From: Cyclobacteriaceae bacterium
GTDB taxonomy: Bacteria > Bacteroidota > Bacteroidia > Cytophagales > Cyclobacteriaceae
Assembly (NCBI GenBank): GCA_028285445.1
Contig: JANQPQ010000016.1
Location: forward strand, 62,001 to 126,000
DNA length: 64,000 bases
Reading direction: 5' to 3'
Each line of letters begins with the position of its first letter. The first letter of the stretch is position 1. Below are positions 53,401-61,368 of this stretch, piece by piece. Both the position numbers and the translations under genes were made by a program. A model generated the notes under the pieces. The model searched no databases. It was not told the DNA's origin and saw only the letters and a program-made list of their open reading frames with translations.

Positions 53401-54967
53401 TCCCTACTAAGGTTCCAATAGGTTGCTGTTCTGAAATTAGTTTCGGACTTAAGTCGATGTTGGCAGGTGGTTTATTACCAGCTATGTTAACTACATTTAA
53501 TTCGATGGTCTTTGAAAACTTCAAGCCGTCCGAATCAGTAGATTCTACCTCAATTGTATATGAGGTTCCCGAAGACAAAGCAGTGGTAGATTTCAAAGTT
53601 GCATTTCCCTCTCCATCAAGAATAAAGTTGCCACCTCCGTTGTTTATTAAAAAATAGGTATGGGTGTCAAACTTATCTTCATCGATAGTGTTGAGAAATG
53701 ATACTGTTTGCACGCCAGTCGTTTCTCCCACATTACAGGGGCTGTTGAAACAGGGCCCAACTCCAATATTGGTTGGAGGATCGTTGACATCCGTTGCCGT
53801 TATCACAAAACCTTTAGTAAACATACCTCCATTCCCGTCATCTGTTTTTATGAGAACCTTGTAGTCTTCCTGGGAATCGAAATCAAGTGGGGCAGTTGTT
53901 TTCAGGAGATTCCCATCTATGGAGAACATTGGGTTATCGTCATCTCCATCTCCATCAACAATTGCATATGAATGTGTGTCGGAAGGTGGCACTTCGTCGT
54001 CCTCATCTACTGTTGTTAGAAGGCCGACGGTGGTACCTGCGGGTTGTTCTTCAGCAATTGCGGCATTGTTGATATTTATGTTCGTCGGAGTATCATTTAC
54101 ATCGTTGATACTTATAGTAAGTTGCTTATCAAACGTGCCACCGTTTCCATCGCTGGTTCTGATTCGAACTGCATATGAGGATTTTGTCTCAAAATTGAAC
54201 TCTCCAGAGGTCTTGATTTGTGATCCATCCACAGCGAATTCCGAATTGTCATCACTCCCCGTTCCAGCAACCAGTGAGTATATATGTGTGTCAGCTATAT
54301 CCTGGTCTGTGGTCGATAGGTTCCCAACAACAGTTCCTCCTGGTAATTTCTCATCTATGGTGGTCCCACTGATTGAGAGGTCTGTAGGAAAATCATTTAC
54401 ATCTGTTATGTTGATGGTAAAGGCCTCCTCGTAGCTTCCTCCATCATTGTCTGCGGTTCGGAGGCGCAGACTATAGCTGTTCTTAATCTCATAATCAAAA
54501 ACCACATTTGATTTAAGTTGATCGCCATCAATCGTGAATGAACTATTATTTGTATCCCCGGGGCCTGCGACCAGACTATAAGTAAATTGATGATCAGACG
54601 GATCGGGGTCAACTGCCTGAAATCTTGTTACTACTGTCCCCTCAGTCTGGTTTTCAGCAAAATTAACAGGCTCAGTAAAGGGTGCTTTGATTTCAATATC
54701 CGACGGCAGGGAATTCTCCACGGTGTGGAACCCGATTTGAGACTTTAGAGTCGCCCCGATGCGGCCAACAACTGGGATTCCGATTGATACCTGGGTCTTG
54801 TAGCTGCTGCCAGTCGCAAGTACTCCCCCCGCGTTAACGCTCGTCTTGCTCAATTTTGTTTGGCAAAACCCAGAAAAACCAATCACTAGCGTAGCCAAGG
54901 CCACCAAAGCCAGTTTACGATTCAAATCCCAAAAAAAGATCTGATGATACGTATCCTCTTTTTTCAT
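50402..54967 (-). CDS. Cadherin/CARDB surface protein with T9SS sorting domain
   Basis: 1521 residues. Signal sequence near 17-36, then a short repeat-type leader (SSYKTQVSIGIPVVGRIGA) known from T9SS substrates. About 85-620: five cadherin-like repeats of about 105 residues (typical: TVVGNLSTTDQD, HIYSLVAGTGSDDNSEF, DGNGGTFDK, acid-rich Ca2+-type motifs). About 620-1000: three CARDB-like repeats (LPDLFVQSAAPSQNSITAG). About 1000-1090: an Ig-like fold. About 1430-1521: T9SS type A sorting domain (FGNPFPNPISESTTFSFG, PGVYLTQLIVDG). Likely an extracellular adhesin or matrix protein anchored or released by T9SS. The ligand is unknown. Confidence 0.92.
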   Translation of the reverse strand: MKKEDTYHQIFFWDLNRKLALVALATLVIGFSGFCQTKLSKTSVNAGGVLATGSSYKTQVSIGIPVVGRIGATLKSQIGFHTVENSLPSDIEIKAPFTEPVNFAENQTEGTVVTRFQAVDPDPSDHQFTYSLVAGPGDTNNSSFTIDGDQLKSNVVFDYEIKNSYSLRLRTADNDGGSYEEAFTINITDVNDFPTDLSISGTTIDEKLPGGTVVGNLSTTDQDIADTHIYSLVAGTGSDDNSEFAVDGSQIKTSGEFNFETKSSYAVRIRTSDGNGGTFDKQLTISINDVNDTPTNININNAAIAEEQPAGTTVGLLTTVDEDDEVPPSDTHSYAIVDGDGDDDNPMFSIDGNLLKTTAPLDFDSQEDYKVLIKTDDGNGGMFTKGFVITATDVNDPPTNIGVGPCFNSPCNVGETTGVQTVSFLNTIDEDKFDTHTYFLINNGGGNFILDGEGNATLKSTTALSSGTSYTIEVESTDSDGLKFSKTIELNVVNIAGNKPPANIDLSPKLISEQQPIGTLVGTLTTEDQDEDDNHIYSLVSGSGDTHNSDFEIPTSPGNTIVSKSVFNFAEQSQYSIRVKTDDGNGGVLEKKFVINVLELPDVEFESATIAPDPVAAGGVLSVSGSIRNNNSTDVDANKVSLKIYFSPNETFDSSDPDLSLLKSEELLSNDFPANQARAFEVTDLQIADDLGNGRYYLHLILDESNTLAEANENNNTVGVAFDVRREDLLIESVEFSKNSVTAGKPISVTVKVRNGGLRGIGAGQATLSAYISKSDVFSSSDPDLISLRSETSLQDDFPALTTKEAAITDLVIPANLSQGTYFIHLLVDESDGIMEGDETNNVLSKAVEVVLPDLFVQSAAPSQNSITAGLKLSLTGTIGNNGSSDLAAESVKLKLYLSSNPVFDPNGTEQLALTDDVVLGEDIAGGGTQTFKVDDILIPIGYNSGSNHLHVVIDNNNEIREGDENNNTLAIPIEILSDVQKPEITASADNADEVAMDQGQVIVKYVVTDNVGVDKVMLFLKGISDEIDGVESALPTHHDQANSEFSFEVSLTKFDEIGLEYWVVATDVSGNEETSPTAVMYKSFTETNSPVLQNLKSGGTVSSYQIISIPYQLENNRATSIFDEFGGYNDEIWRLLHWDPTSNRYLEPPTDLERIEQGKGYWLNIKNPANDLNVGQGSTPRVTGSNPFVITIVQGHNQIGNPYDFAIDWNDVIEHNNNPSGLGSLRTYENSSFINTTFLDAFRGGFVHWDNPDPLSLAIPVKRMPTGGRKWSNESPIADLDVDSWQIDLHLYSSSYQYKLAGFGMDNDARPGKDDFDEIAPPKFLGLPEITFPHPEFFSPRFTRDITRTAQSNIWEFVVSTEGDERATLKWDRSRITTTEKELFLLDVQNEKVVNMTRNDRYVFNTSSSHDFKVFFGSKEFIDEELQPEEVVFGNPFPNPISESTTFSFGIRKTAKISLVVFDLLGNEVERVIDKESFDAGFHDKKWTIGNTTSIQPGVYLTQLIVDGWDRVITQKIIIK

Positions 54968-55010
54968 CTTTTAGAAAAACTGTTATAGTTGGACCCCCGA
55001 CTTGTTAATT

Positions 55011-57497
55011 CTATTTGTCAGTTCTTGATGAAGTATTTACCCCTCCCGAAACTTTGTAATCCCTTTTTAAGATTGAGCTTAATTGATCTTCGAGAGCCTT
55101 TAATCTTGTCTCTTGCTGATTGTTTGTATCAGTTTGTTTGCTAATCAGTTTTGATTGCGTATCGATAATGTCTTGTTGCTCTTTCAGGGCTTCAATAAGT
55201 GGAGCGATCAGGCCCATGTAATTGACCTGTTTGTAGCCGTCCTCATTTTCGGATACCAATTCCGGGAATATCTTTTCCAGCTCTTGCGCCAATACACCAA
55301 AGTGAATTTTCTGTTGTGACATGGTGGAATCAATAAGCTCGTATGAAACTCCTCTAACACCAGTTATTCTCATCAGAGATTGGTTCAGGTCTGCCACGTT
55401 TTTCTTTAGTCTCTCATCGGAGATTGGTGTAAGTGATCCAGTATAGTGGATATCGCCAACTACATCCAAGGATGCGTCAGGCGTTGTATCACCAATACCC
55501 AAAGGGCTATTTAGGTAATTCATTTCTGCCCCGGTGACGTAAAATCCATACTCACGACCAGTGCCTGATACTCCAGCCATGTTAGCATAGAATCCATAAA
55601 TGTGCCCACTTCCGCCCATGTGGTTCATATTGGCATAGTAGCCATATGTGCCATTTGAAGAACTGTTCGAGGCATCTACATCGCTGTAAAAGCCATATCT
55701 AGAACTAGACCCAGCCGAATTCAAGACACTTCTCACACCGTACTTTATTAGGGAGCCAGCATAATTACTGGTTACTGTCAATGCTATTTGACTGATGTCC
55801 GTATAGAAGTTGCTATGACCAGCATCATTTACGGAAAACAACACATCACCAGAGGTATTATCAAATTTCGTAATGAACGTGGCTGTCCCCGATGAAGCTC
55901 CCTTAATCGCCAACCTGGCATTCTGAACGCTCCCCCCCATCTTTATGTTGTTAATATGTGCTCCTTCCCAGGGATGTGTGGTTGAGCCAAATATTGTCCC
56001 GCCTACCTCAGGGCCAAAAAATGCATTGCTCATCCTGAAATTGCCATTGTAGAAAAGTAGTTGAGAATCATCCCTGGCGTTCAACAACTCTACACCGTTG
56101 GTTATGGCCTTGAAAGTGCTGGTAGTTGAACCGTTTCCAGTTCCTTTTACAATAAGTTGTCCATCATCTTTCAGGTCCATCAACATCACGTCATCAGCAT
56201 TGGAAACAGTGATAGCCGAAGTAGAGTTATCGGTGCCCTCACCTGTTATTGTGGCCCCTTCCGATACTGATACCCCACCCTCGAGAGAGGAGCTTCCTAA
56301 GATGCTCAAGTTGCCTTCTGACTGCACAACCCCATCATTCCTCACGGCAAGCAGCGCTGTTCCAGCATTATCAAAAAGTGTCATGGCAAATGCGCTATTG
56401 TCATTGGTTGTACCTTGAACAACAAATTTTGAACTTGGAAAGGTTAAGCTCCCAATCGTGGTGGCCCCAGCCACATCCAATTTTCCGCCAGCAGAAATAT
56501 CTCCCGTGGCATTGAAGCCGGTTCGGTCTATGATGGCTTCTAATCGACTATCGGAGAGTGTACCATCAGCAAGATCCTGTAAGTCAATGTCTAGTCTTGA
56601 GTTATTGAAAACGCCGGTGGTAATTTTAGCGGCATCGAGACTGGGAATACGTGCTACTCCCAAAGTGCCGCTACTAATATTTACCGCATTAATTCCTGTT
56701 CCTACTTTAGATCCGCTTAGTGACCCATCTGCTAAATCCTGCAGATCTGAATCCAGCCGAAGATTGTTTATGGTTCCTGAAGTTATTTTGGTGGCATCCA
56801 GATTTGGAACTCTTGCCGAAGACAGTGTCCCACTGGTGATGTTTACCGCATTAATTCCTGTTCCTACTTTAGATCCGCTTAGTGACCCGTCTGCTAAATC
56901 CTTAAGATCGGCATCTAGTCGGAGATTGTTTATTGTCCCTGACGTTATTTTTGTGGCATCCAGATTTGGAATTCTTGCAGTTGACAATGTTCCGGAGGTA
57001 ATGTTTGAGGCATTAACACCAGTTCCAACCTTAGAACCTGATAGAATGCCGTCACTAAGGTCGATTACATGTTTGTTTAAAATGTAGCTGGTGGATGTTA
57101 TGGGTACTCGTGGACTTAGGGTTTCTCCTCCTACCGTAACATCCAAAAAATACTCTTCATCAAAATCCAGGTCGGTAAGGGCTGAAGGCGTGTCACCTTC
57201 ACCAAGAATTACCGTGTATAATCCGTTATTGACGGTTACCGCTGTGTGAGTCTCAGACCACAGTGTTGAACCCCCCGTACTGGTATTGAAAATATTGAAT
57301 GTAAAGTTATAGGGCCCATCAGAGACAGGTTCTCCAGCCGTGTTAGTAAGGATGCCCTGGAAGGTCATCTTTGGCGGAATAGTTTGTGCTTTGGCCACAT
57401 GGACGATTAGCACTAGAATAGATATAATTTTGAGTTGATATAAGGCCTTCATCGCTCTATTTGATATTAACTTCATAGGAACTTTGTTTTTTGGCAT
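55011..57497 (-). CDS. Tail-fibre-like repeat protein with S74 autocleaving chaperone domain
   Basis: 828 residues. Signal peptide ending VHVAKA (ATG 57452 would give a cleaner one than 57497). About 40-140: beta-rich head (TFQGILTNTAGEPVSDGPYN). 146-307: three tandem 54-residue repeats and the start of a fourth. Then beta-helix-like low-complexity sequence. From Ser693: intramolecular chaperone (peptidase S74) with SDERLKKNV, whose Ser and Lys make the self-cleaving dyad in phage fibres, FGVLAQELEKIFPELV, and a trimeric coiled coil about 765-810. Expected to form a trimeric fibre whose end is cut off after folding. This is a bacterial exported protein, not a phage remnant. Confidence 0.9.
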   Translation of the reverse strand: MPKNKVPMKLISNRAMKALYQLKIISILVLIVHVAKAQTIPPKMTFQGILTNTAGEPVSDGPYNFTFNIFNTSTGGSTLWSETHTAVTVNNGLYTVILGEGDTPSALTDLDFDEEYFLDVTVGGETLSPRVPITSTSYILNKHVIDLSDGILSGSKVGTGVNASNITSGTLSTARIPNLDATKITSGTINNLRLDADLKDLADGSLSGSKVGTGINAVNITSGTLSSARVPNLDATKITSGTINNLRLDSDLQDLADGSLSGSKVGTGINAVNISSGTLGVARIPSLDAAKITTGVFNNSRLDIDLQDLADGTLSDSRLEAIIDRTGFNATGDISAGGKLDVAGATTIGSLTFPSSKFVVQGTTNDNSAFAMTLFDNAGTALLAVRNDGVVQSEGNLSILGSSSLEGGVSVSEGATITGEGTDNSTSAITVSNADDVMLMDLKDDGQLIVKGTGNGSTTSTFKAITNGVELLNARDDSQLLFYNGNFRMSNAFFGPEVGGTIFGSTTHPWEGAHINNIKMGGSVQNARLAIKGASSGTATFITKFDNTSGDVLFSVNDAGHSNFYTDISQIALTVTSNYAGSLIKYGVRSVLNSAGSSSRYGFYSDVDASNSSSNGTYGYYANMNHMGGSGHIYGFYANMAGVSGTGREYGFYVTGAEMNYLNSPLGIGDTTPDASLDVVGDIHYTGSLTPISDERLKKNVADLNQSLMRITGVRGVSYELIDSTMSQQKIHFGVLAQELEKIFPELVSENEDGYKQVNYMGLIAPLIEALKEQQDIIDTQSKLISKQTDTNNQQETRLKALEDQLSSILKRDYKVSGGVNTSSRTDK
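56577..57062 (-). repeat. 162-bp tandem repeat (three units) in the fibre gene
   Basis: Units of 54 codons (DLADGSLSGSKVGTGINAVN, ITSGTLSSARVPNLDATKIT, SGTINNLRLD) repeat three times and begin a fourth time. The two middle copies share long identical DNA stretches, which points to recent duplication or gene conversion. Confidence 0.85.
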
Positions 57498-57559
57498 TTA
57501 AAAAGCTGTTCATACCTCCGCTTTCATACCTTGTTTCTACCTTCGAAAATGTTTTTGAA

Positions 57560-58342
57560 TTAACCTCCGTCAGGATTTGGTGGGTCGGGAATTTTGTTGT
57601 CAGAGCCACTGCTGCCGCCACCGCCGCCACCACTGCTCCCTCCAATTATCCCCGCCCCGAATAGGCCACCAACGATACCACCTACTGCTACAGGTATTCC
57701 AATCTTTACAAGCATTGGCATTTTGCCTTTGATACCGAAATTGGCGCTGAATGCTATGTTATCTGAATCTCTGGAGTCGGTAATTTTGATCTTATAGTTT
57801 TTACCCGTTTGAATATCAGATGGTACTGACCACCGGAACCTTCCGTGGTTATCCGTAGTTTCAATTGTTGAAACCTTAGCATCATCATGATAAAGCTCCA
57901 GCGTCAGTTTGGAGTTTTGAGATCCGCCATTCCATTCGATGACATTTGCCTTACCCCTTCTAATAAAAGAGTTGGCAGTAGGAGTCTTAAATACCACAAA
58001 AGGAACAAACACCTTCACCTGGAGTTCAAATGTTACCTCACCGCGATATTTAACCAGTTCCGATTCGGCATTCCAGGTAATAACTTTATTTATTCCCGGC
58101 TTAACGTTCTTGCCTACTTCTCCCGCTATTCTCTCCAGCGGTTGAGTGTATTTATTTACTGAACTGAATAATAGAACGTCAAAGGTTTGCTCCTCTGCCG
58201 TTGAGATCAGGTCGTAGTATATCTTAATACTTTCACCCTCCACTTTTGCCTGAACATTTTCAATGCGTTGTGCATTTGCGAATGGCGGAAAGAAGATTGC
58301 AAATAGAAAGGCTATAAAGAGAGGTGAGTATGTGTTCTGCAT
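57560..58342 (-). CDS. Kre9/KNH-domain exported protein with membrane segment and Gly-rich tail
   Basis: 260 residues. Signal peptide 1-24. About 25-110: a beta-sandwich seen in Bacteroidota surface proteins (PGINKVITWNAESELV). About 114-204: a Kre9/KNH-type (Ser-Thr-rich membrane-anchor family) domain (GKANVIEWNGG, GRFRWSVPSDIQTGKNYKIK). About 209-234: a hydrophobic Gly-rich segment (VKIGIPVAVGGIVGGLFG). Then GGSSGGGGGG and the Pro/Asp end. Probably tethers the C-terminus in a membrane. First gene of the exported cluster; a possible promoter is at 58383. Confidence 0.8.
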   Translation of the reverse strand: MQNTYSPLFIAFLFAIFFPPFANAQRIENVQAKVEGESIKIYYDLISTAEEQTFDVLLFSSVNKYTQPLERIAGEVGKNVKPGINKVITWNAESELVKYRGEVTFELQVKVFVPFVVFKTPTANSFIRRGKANVIEWNGGSQNSKLTLELYHDDAKVSTIETTDNHGRFRWSVPSDIQTGKNYKIKITDSRDSDNIAFSANFGIKGKMPMLVKIGIPVAVGGIVGGLFGAGIIGGSSGGGGGGSSGSDNKIPDPPNPDGG

Positions 58343-58382
58343 TATGACAGGGTTTAAGCTTATTTATCAAGAGCAGTAACCC

Positions 58383-58390
58383 CAAAGGTA
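58383..58390 (-). promoter_or_regulatory. Putative -7 element for the exported-protein cluster
   Basis: CAAAGGTA on the plus strand (TACCTTTG), 41 bases before the ATG at 58342. The -33 element is not clear. The interval 58343-58547 otherwise only shows the divergent start region and no gene. Confidence 0.45.
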
Positions 58391-58505
58391 TCAGGTGGTA
58401 GTGGTTGGCTTCCGGTAATTTCTTCCCAAAAATCCGAACTTATGTAACACAGTTAAATCGACTAGTTTCAAGCCAGTTGCAGGCTTTTTAGATAATAAAG
58501 CACCA

Positions 58506-58533
58506 TTGGCGCATTAGGTATCCCTTATATTTG
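58506..58533 (+). promoter_or_regulatory. Putative promoter of the glycosyltransferase run
   Basis: TTG at 58506-58508 and TATATTTG at 58526-58533, spaced by 17 bases, ending 14 bases before the ATG. The -7 is an exact match; the spacing is 2-3 bases short. Confidence 0.45.
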
Positions 58534-58547
58534 TGATTTGAAGAGGA

Positions 58548-59612
58548 ATGACAATAGCTGAAATCTGTCTTTCAAATAATCTAGGGGGACTTGAATTATA
58601 TTTCTATGACTGTTGCCGCTGGTTTCACGAATCTGACCAGAATCTGAAAGTGGCGGTGCGCAAAGACTCCAGGCTGCATAAGCTATGCAAGCAAAATGGT
58701 ATTCCTCACATATCGCATTCAAGTCGCCTTGAGCTTGCATCCTGGTTGAGGAAGGTGGAAGCTGACGTAGTTCATGTGCACCACAAAAAAGACCTACCCG
58801 CGACAGCTATCGGCCGAAAGCTAAACAAAAGGTATCAGTTGGTTCATACCAGGCAGATGGCGGTTCCGAAGAGTAAGAAGGATCCATACCATGCTTTGTT
58901 GTACGGACAAATCGATTTGTTAATTACCATAACAGATTTATTGAAGAAGGAATGTGAACAACGAATCCCAATATCAAAAGACAAGATCAGAAGATTATAT
59001 TATGGAGTGCCTGAACCGGACCGCGGAATCGTACCAAGTAAATTAAATGATGTCTTTCGTGTTGGCCTTTTTAGTCGGATTGAGCATCAGAAAGGTCAGC
59101 ACTTGGTTATTGAGGCGGCCAAGTTGCTTCTGGCTAAAGGTATCAAAGCTGAATTCGACTTATGGGGCGACGTTATGGATGAGCAATATGCGCAAGTTCT
59201 CAAAAAGCAAATTACGCTACATGAGCTCGAGAAATACATTAGATTCTGTGGATTCAATGCCAATCCACCCAATGAGATGCCTAATTATGACGTAATACTC
59301 ATGCCTAGTAAAAATGAGACATTTGGTCTGGTCCTGGCAGAAGCAATGCGGGCGGAAGTGGCAACCATTGGGACACGGGCGGGGGGCGTTCCCGAAATTA
59401 TAGATCATGGGGAAAACGGTTTGCTCTTTGATTGGGGTAATGCAGGGGATCTGGCCAATCAGATTGAAAAGTTATATTTAGATTCGAGATTTAGAAAGGA
59501 ACTAGCCTGTAAGGGTAAAGAAAAGGCGGACAGCATGTTTAACAGAACGCTGCATTTCAAAGAGTTGCAGGTACTTTTTTCTGATGTTGTTAAAAAATCC
59601 AAGCATCAATGA
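58548..59612 (+). CDS. Family 4 glycosyltransferase
   Basis: 354 residues, GT-B fold. N-terminal LSNNLGGLELYFYDC and VVHVHHKKDL; C-terminal FSRIEHQKGQHLVIEA and PSKNETFGLVLAEAMRAEVA with the E-x7-E nucleotide-sugar motif, then GGVPEIIDHGENG. Transfers a sugar from an activated donor in the cytosol. No membrane helix. Overlaps the next gene by 4 bases. Confidence 0.92.
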   Translation: MTIAEICLSNNLGGLELYFYDCCRWFHESDQNLKVAVRKDSRLHKLCKQNGIPHISHSSRLELASWLRKVEADVVHVHHKKDLPATAIGRKLNKRYQLVHTRQMAVPKSKKDPYHALLYGQIDLLITITDLLKKECEQRIPISKDKIRRLYYGVPEPDRGIVPSKLNDVFRVGLFSRIEHQKGQHLVIEAAKLLLAKGIKAEFDLWGDVMDEQYAQVLKKQITLHELEKYIRFCGFNANPPNEMPNYDVILMPSKNETFGLVLAEAMRAEVATIGTRAGGVPEIIDHGENGLLFDWGNAGDLANQIEKLYLDSRFRKELACKGKEKADSMFNRTLHFKELQVLFSDVVKKSKHQ

Positions 59613-60364
59613 CCAAGATATCCGGAGTAGTTATCACATTCAATGAGGAGGCAAACATCGCCCGTTGCATTGATTCGATTGCTCCGGTGGTAGATGAAAT
59701 AGTAGTTGTCGACTCTTTCTCAACAGATCAGACAAAAAGTATATGTCTTTCCAGGGGAGTACGGTTCATTGAAAACTCCTTCTCTGGTCATATTGAACAG
59801 AAGAACTTTGCAGTATCTCAAGCTTCTAATGATATGATACTGTCACTCGATGCTGATGAGCAACTTTCTGAGCAGTTGCAACGATCAATATCTAAGCTGG
59901 AACTTGATCAAAGCCAGGCTTTCGTCCTCAGCCGCTTAACCAACTATTGCGGCAGCTGGGTTAGGCATTGTGGTTGGTATCCCGATGCTAAGGTTAGGCT
60001 TTGGAACAGGCAATTTGGCAAATGGGGAGGTGAAAATCCCCACGACAAGGTAATAGTAGAAAACGGAATTTCGACCACAAATTTAAGTGGGGATATCCTG
60101 CATTACTCCTTTCCTACTATACAAAGCCATCTTGAGACCATCGCCAAGTTTTCCAGTATTGCGGCAGAAGAAGCTGTAAGAAAAAACAAAAGGGTCTATT
60201 TCATCTGGCATATAGTGCTAAACCCGATGTTTACCTTTTTCCAAAAGTATGTACTGCAGCTAGGTATACTTGATGGCTACAACGGGTTTATCATCTGTTC
60301 CTTGTCTGCCTATGCTAATCTTGCCAAGTACAGCAAAATCTGGACACTTAAAAGAAGGCGATGA
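59609..60364 (+). CDS. Family 2 glycosyltransferase (WaaE/KdtX-like)
   Basis: 251 residues, GT-A fold: KISGVVITFNEEANIARCID, VVDSFSTDQT, and the metal site SLDADEQL. The later LWNRQFGKWGGENPHDKV is seen in lipopolysaccharide core transferases of the WaaE/KdtX type. A hydrophobic C-terminal stretch may touch the membrane. ATGA overlaps on both sides. Confidence 0.9.
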   Translation: MTKISGVVITFNEEANIARCIDSIAPVVDEIVVVDSFSTDQTKSICLSRGVRFIENSFSGHIEQKNFAVSQASNDMILSLDADEQLSEQLQRSISKLELDQSQAFVLSRLTNYCGSWVRHCGWYPDAKVRLWNRQFGKWGGENPHDKVIVENGISTTNLSGDILHYSFPTIQSHLETIAKFSSIAAEEAVRKNKRVYFIWHIVLNPMFTFFQKYVLQLGILDGYNGFIICSLSAYANLAKYSKIWTLKRRR

Positions 60365-61320
60365 GAATAGTCATCAGCAGAACAGACAGTATTGGCGATG
60401 TGGTTTTAACGTTGCCAATGGCGGGAGCAATTAAAATGGCCTTGCCGGAAGCCGAGGTGTCATTCCTTGGTAGGTCATATACTGAAGCGGTTATCAGGAA
60501 AAGCAAGTACGTCGATCACTTTTTGAATTGGGATGAAATCCAATTGGAGCCGGGGCTGCTTAAATGCGACGTGATCATCCATGTCTTTCCGGACAAAGAG
60601 ATAGCCAAGGTTGCAAAGAAAAATGGAATCAAAACCCGTATCGGAACAAGCCATCGCCTCTTTCATATACCGACCTGCAACAAGCTTGTGAATCTCGGTC
60701 GTAAGAATAGTGATCAACATGAAGCCATTCTAAATTTAAAATTGTTGGATCCCCTCAATATCAAGCAGAGGTCGGAATTAGCAGATATCCCAGAACTTTA
60801 TGGCTGGAGTTTTGATCAGAACCAGCCAAATGATTTGGTTCAAGCTGATAAATTCAATTTGATATTACACCCAAAATCAAAGGGGTCCGCGAAAGAATGG
60901 AAACTTAGTAATTACACCAAGCTCTCATCTGAATTAGACCCCGCTAAATACAATATCATTATTACTGGTACAGACGAAGATGGTCAACTTATTCGCAATC
61001 AGCAGCCAGACCTGTTAGAGATTCCGCACGTGCATGATGCAACTGGTCGCTTCACGTTACCTGAATTCATAACTTTTATTGAAAACTGCGACGGCATTTG
61101 TGCAGCTAGTACTGGTCCATTGCATATTGGCGCTGCGGCCGGTATCCATGCCCTTGGTCTTTATCCCAGCACCAGACCGATGCATGCCGGACGATGGGCA
61201 CCAATAGGCCTACAAGCCTCATATCTCTCAGAAGCAGGCGAAGGACAAGGTGAGCAGCTATCCATCGAAGTACCCGAAGTTGCCGCAGTAATAAAGGCTT
61301 GGGAAAAAGTAGGACTTTAA
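60361..61320 (+). CDS. Family 9 glycosyltransferase (heptosyltransferase-like)
   Basis: 319 residues. RIVISRTDSIGDVVLTLPMA is the classic N-terminus of ADP-heptose:LPS heptosyltransferases, and the C-terminal half has HPKSKGSAKEWKLSNYTKLS and GICAASTGPLHIGAAAGIHA. Adds heptose or a related sugar to a lipid-linked core. With its neighbours it points to LPS core or exopolysaccharide synthesis. Confidence 0.92.
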   Translation: MRIVISRTDSIGDVVLTLPMAGAIKMALPEAEVSFLGRSYTEAVIRKSKYVDHFLNWDEIQLEPGLLKCDVIIHVFPDKEIAKVAKKNGIKTRIGTSHRLFHIPTCNKLVNLGRKNSDQHEAILNLKLLDPLNIKQRSELADIPELYGWSFDQNQPNDLVQADKFNLILHPKSKGSAKEWKLSNYTKLSSELDPAKYNIIITGTDEDGQLIRNQQPDLLEIPHVHDATGRFTLPEFITFIENCDGICAASTGPLHIGAAAGIHALGLYPSTRPMHAGRWAPIGLQASYLSEAGEGQGEQLSIEVPEVAAVIKAWEKVGL

Positions 61321-61368
61321 TTTTCTAATGATTCTTATTAATCTCAATTTTGCACGGCAAATATTCAA

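Noticed and set aside
53919..54434. 171-codon plus-strand frame inside the cadherin gene
   Set aside because: Antisense to clear cadherin repeats, with no family match of its own.
56458..57087. 209-codon plus-strand frame with Val/Pro/Ser repeats
   Set aside because: Antisense shadow of the 54-residue repeats in the fibre gene.
55011..57497. Possible prophage, because of the S74 tail-fibre domain
   Set aside because: There is a signal peptide, and no capsid, terminase, integrase or lysis genes are in the window. The neighbours are bacterial exported proteins.
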